Source: JABDLF01 sp041609715
GTDB taxonomy: Bacteria; Pseudomonadota; Gammaproteobacteria; Steroidobacterales; JABDLF01
DNA: 6,689 nt
Reading direction: 5' to 3'
NCBI GenBank assembly: GCA_041609715.1
Contig: JBFIQI010000127.1
Location: 1 to 6,689, forward strand
A model generated the notes under the pieces. That model saw only the letters and a program-made list of their open reading frames with translations. It had not been told where the DNA came from and searched no databases. The translations under genes were made by a program, and so were the position numbers. This document shows, piece after piece, positions 5,722-6,689 of this stretch. Position 1 is the stretch's first letter; each line of letters opens with the position of its first letter.

Positions 5722-6689
5722 ATGAAGACAGTTGTTATTGCGTTTGCATTATCGATTTTGCTGACAGGTGAAGTCGGCGCGGAGTCGCCGTTGCCTGTCC
5801 CTGACGGACCACATGGCGTGGGTACTACCGTATGGCACATGATTGATGCACAGCGTGACGATCCATTAACCGACCCGGAATGGGACCGTCGTGAGCTTAT
5901 GGTTCAGGCGTGGTACCCGACTGACGATGTGGCAAGCGAGCGCGCACCCTATGCACCGGTGCAAGCGGGTATGGGCGATGTAAAAACTCACGCCATTCCG
6001 GGCGCATCGGTATTGAACACCCAAGGCCGCTTGCCGGTGGTACTCATCGCACCGGGTCGCGGAACGCCGGCTTTCTCTTACACCGCCGTGGCCGAATCTC
6101 TCGCCAGCCACGGTTTTGTAATGGTTGCCATCGACAGCCCGCATTCCGGTCGCGTTTACTATCCCGATGGACGCAGCGTGCCGCCGTCACCGCGCTTTGA
6201 GCCAGATCGCGCGCTGTTTCGTGGCCCCTATTCAGAAGTTGACAAGTTTTTTGAACCTGCAGCCGAGTCGGGCCGCAAAGATCTGCTTTTTGTCATGGGA
6301 GAGCTTGCGCGCCTCAATGCCGGCGACCCGGCCGGCCGCTTTACGGGAAAGCTGGATTTAGGTCGCAGCGGCGTTTTCGCCCATTCACTGGGCGGACGTA
6401 TCGGCGGCGCCGCGGTGGCGTCGGATCAACGCTTCAAGGCTTTCATGTCCATGGAAGGCGTGGCGCCCCGGGCGCCGCGGCGTGCCGGCCTCGATGCCGC
6501 CGTTGCCATGCTATTAAGTGCCGGCACCTATCCTTACGCGATTGAAAATGTGGCAGAGCTGGTGCCGAAGCGGCGCAATGACGTGTTCATTATCAAGATT
6601 GCTGGATTCGGCCACAATGCGGTCACCGATGGGCCCCTGCTGAAAAGTGACGCCGACACTCAGTCCGCCGCGCTTTATAATCTGCAATT
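5722..6689 (+). CDS. Exported alpha/beta hydrolase, PAF-acetylhydrolase/dienelactone hydrolase type (3' end outside window)
   Basis: From the ATG at 5722 the frame stays open to the right edge: 322 codons, no stop seen. The N-terminus MKTVVIAFALSILLTGEVGA is a signal peptide, with likely cleavage after VGA (residue 20). The body fits the fold: YPTDD after the first strand (65-69), LPVVLIAPGRGTPAFSYTAV (104-123) as the strand and oxyanion loop, HGFVMVAIDSPHSG (130-143), then the nucleophile elbow GVFAHSLGGRIGG (217-229) with Ser222. GFGHNAVTD (295-303) with His298 is a good catalytic histidine. The elbow reads AHSLGG instead of the commoner GHSxGG. The acid residue is not certain. It likely hydrolyses an ester in the periplasm or outside the cell; the substrate is unknown. 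The Shine-Dalgarno is weak, but the signal peptide fixes the start well. The repeat array ends 36 bases upstream, so repeats may shape its leader or promoter. Confidence 0.88.
   Translation, partial: MKTVVIAFALSILLTGEVGAESPLPVPDGPHGVGTTVWHMIDAQRDDPLTDPEWDRRELMVQAWYPTDDVASERAPYAPVQAGMGDVKTHAIPGASVLNTQGRLPVVLIAPGRGTPAFSYTAVAESLASHGFVMVAIDSPHSGRVYYPDGRSVPPSPRFEPDRALFRGPYSEVDKFFEPAAESGRKDLLFVMGELARLNAGDPAGRFTGKLDLGRSGVFAHSLGGRIGGAAVASDQRFKAFMSMEGVAPRAPRRAGLDAAVAMLLSAGTYPYAIENVAELVPKRRNDVFIIKIAGFGHNAVTDGPLLKSDADTQSAALYNLQ

Noticed and set aside
5409..5840. Minus-strand open frame of 143 codons
   Set aside because: Its sequence is made of translated repeat units (recurring SDPIS and LTPF) plus the antisense of the hydrolase signal peptide region. 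Repeat DNA often leaves such frames open.
6125..6361. Plus-strand open frame of 78 codons
   Set aside because: It lies in a different frame inside the hydrolase gene, whose frame shows a signal peptide and catalytic motifs from 5722 to the edge.

Overview
The window reads as chromosomal DNA of a moderately GC-rich proteobacterium, most likely a gammaproteobacterium. The grounds are the TolB/FlgO-like membrane TPR protein, the DUF2254 membrane protein, the CHRD remnant and the style of the intergenic repeats. This is inference from gene families, not a taxonomic proof.

Layout, left to right. (1) The 3' end of an unrecognised gene on + (3-422). (2) A 720-residue inner-membrane TolB/FlgO-domain plus TPR protein on + (586-2748). 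It is preceded by a TATAAT box that overlaps a perfect 7+7 bp palindrome. (3) A small exported TPR protein on + (3085-3597) with a textbook intrinsic terminator. (4) A convergent block on -: a full-length DUF2254 membrane protein (3985-5238), followed directly by the last ~70 codons of a CHRD-domain protein (3772-3984) whose 5' end is gone but whose terminator survives. (5) A 483-base divergent intergenic region (5239-5721) packed with direct and inverted repeats. (6) A secreted alpha/beta hydrolase of the PAF-acetylhydrolase/dienelactone hydrolase type on + (5722 to the right edge). It is open over the whole stretch and lacks only its stop.

The genes do not form an obvious pathway or operon; each seems to be its own transcription unit. 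Two of them carry TPR scaffolds, and four gene products are membrane or exported proteins. What ties the window together is a short imperfect palindrome with the core GGGGTCAGA and A/T-rich ends (AAA...TTT). Copies lie just after the stop codons of the first two genes, in the gap before the small TPR gene, and in a dense cluster between the DUF2254 and hydrolase genes. That cluster holds a 47-bp near-perfect tandem duplication, a ~145-bp nested inverted structure and a decaying 16-bp tandem array. It looks like a non-autonomous mobile or REP/MITE-like repeat family. No transposase gene is present in the window. I found no CRISPR array, RNA gene or defence system.
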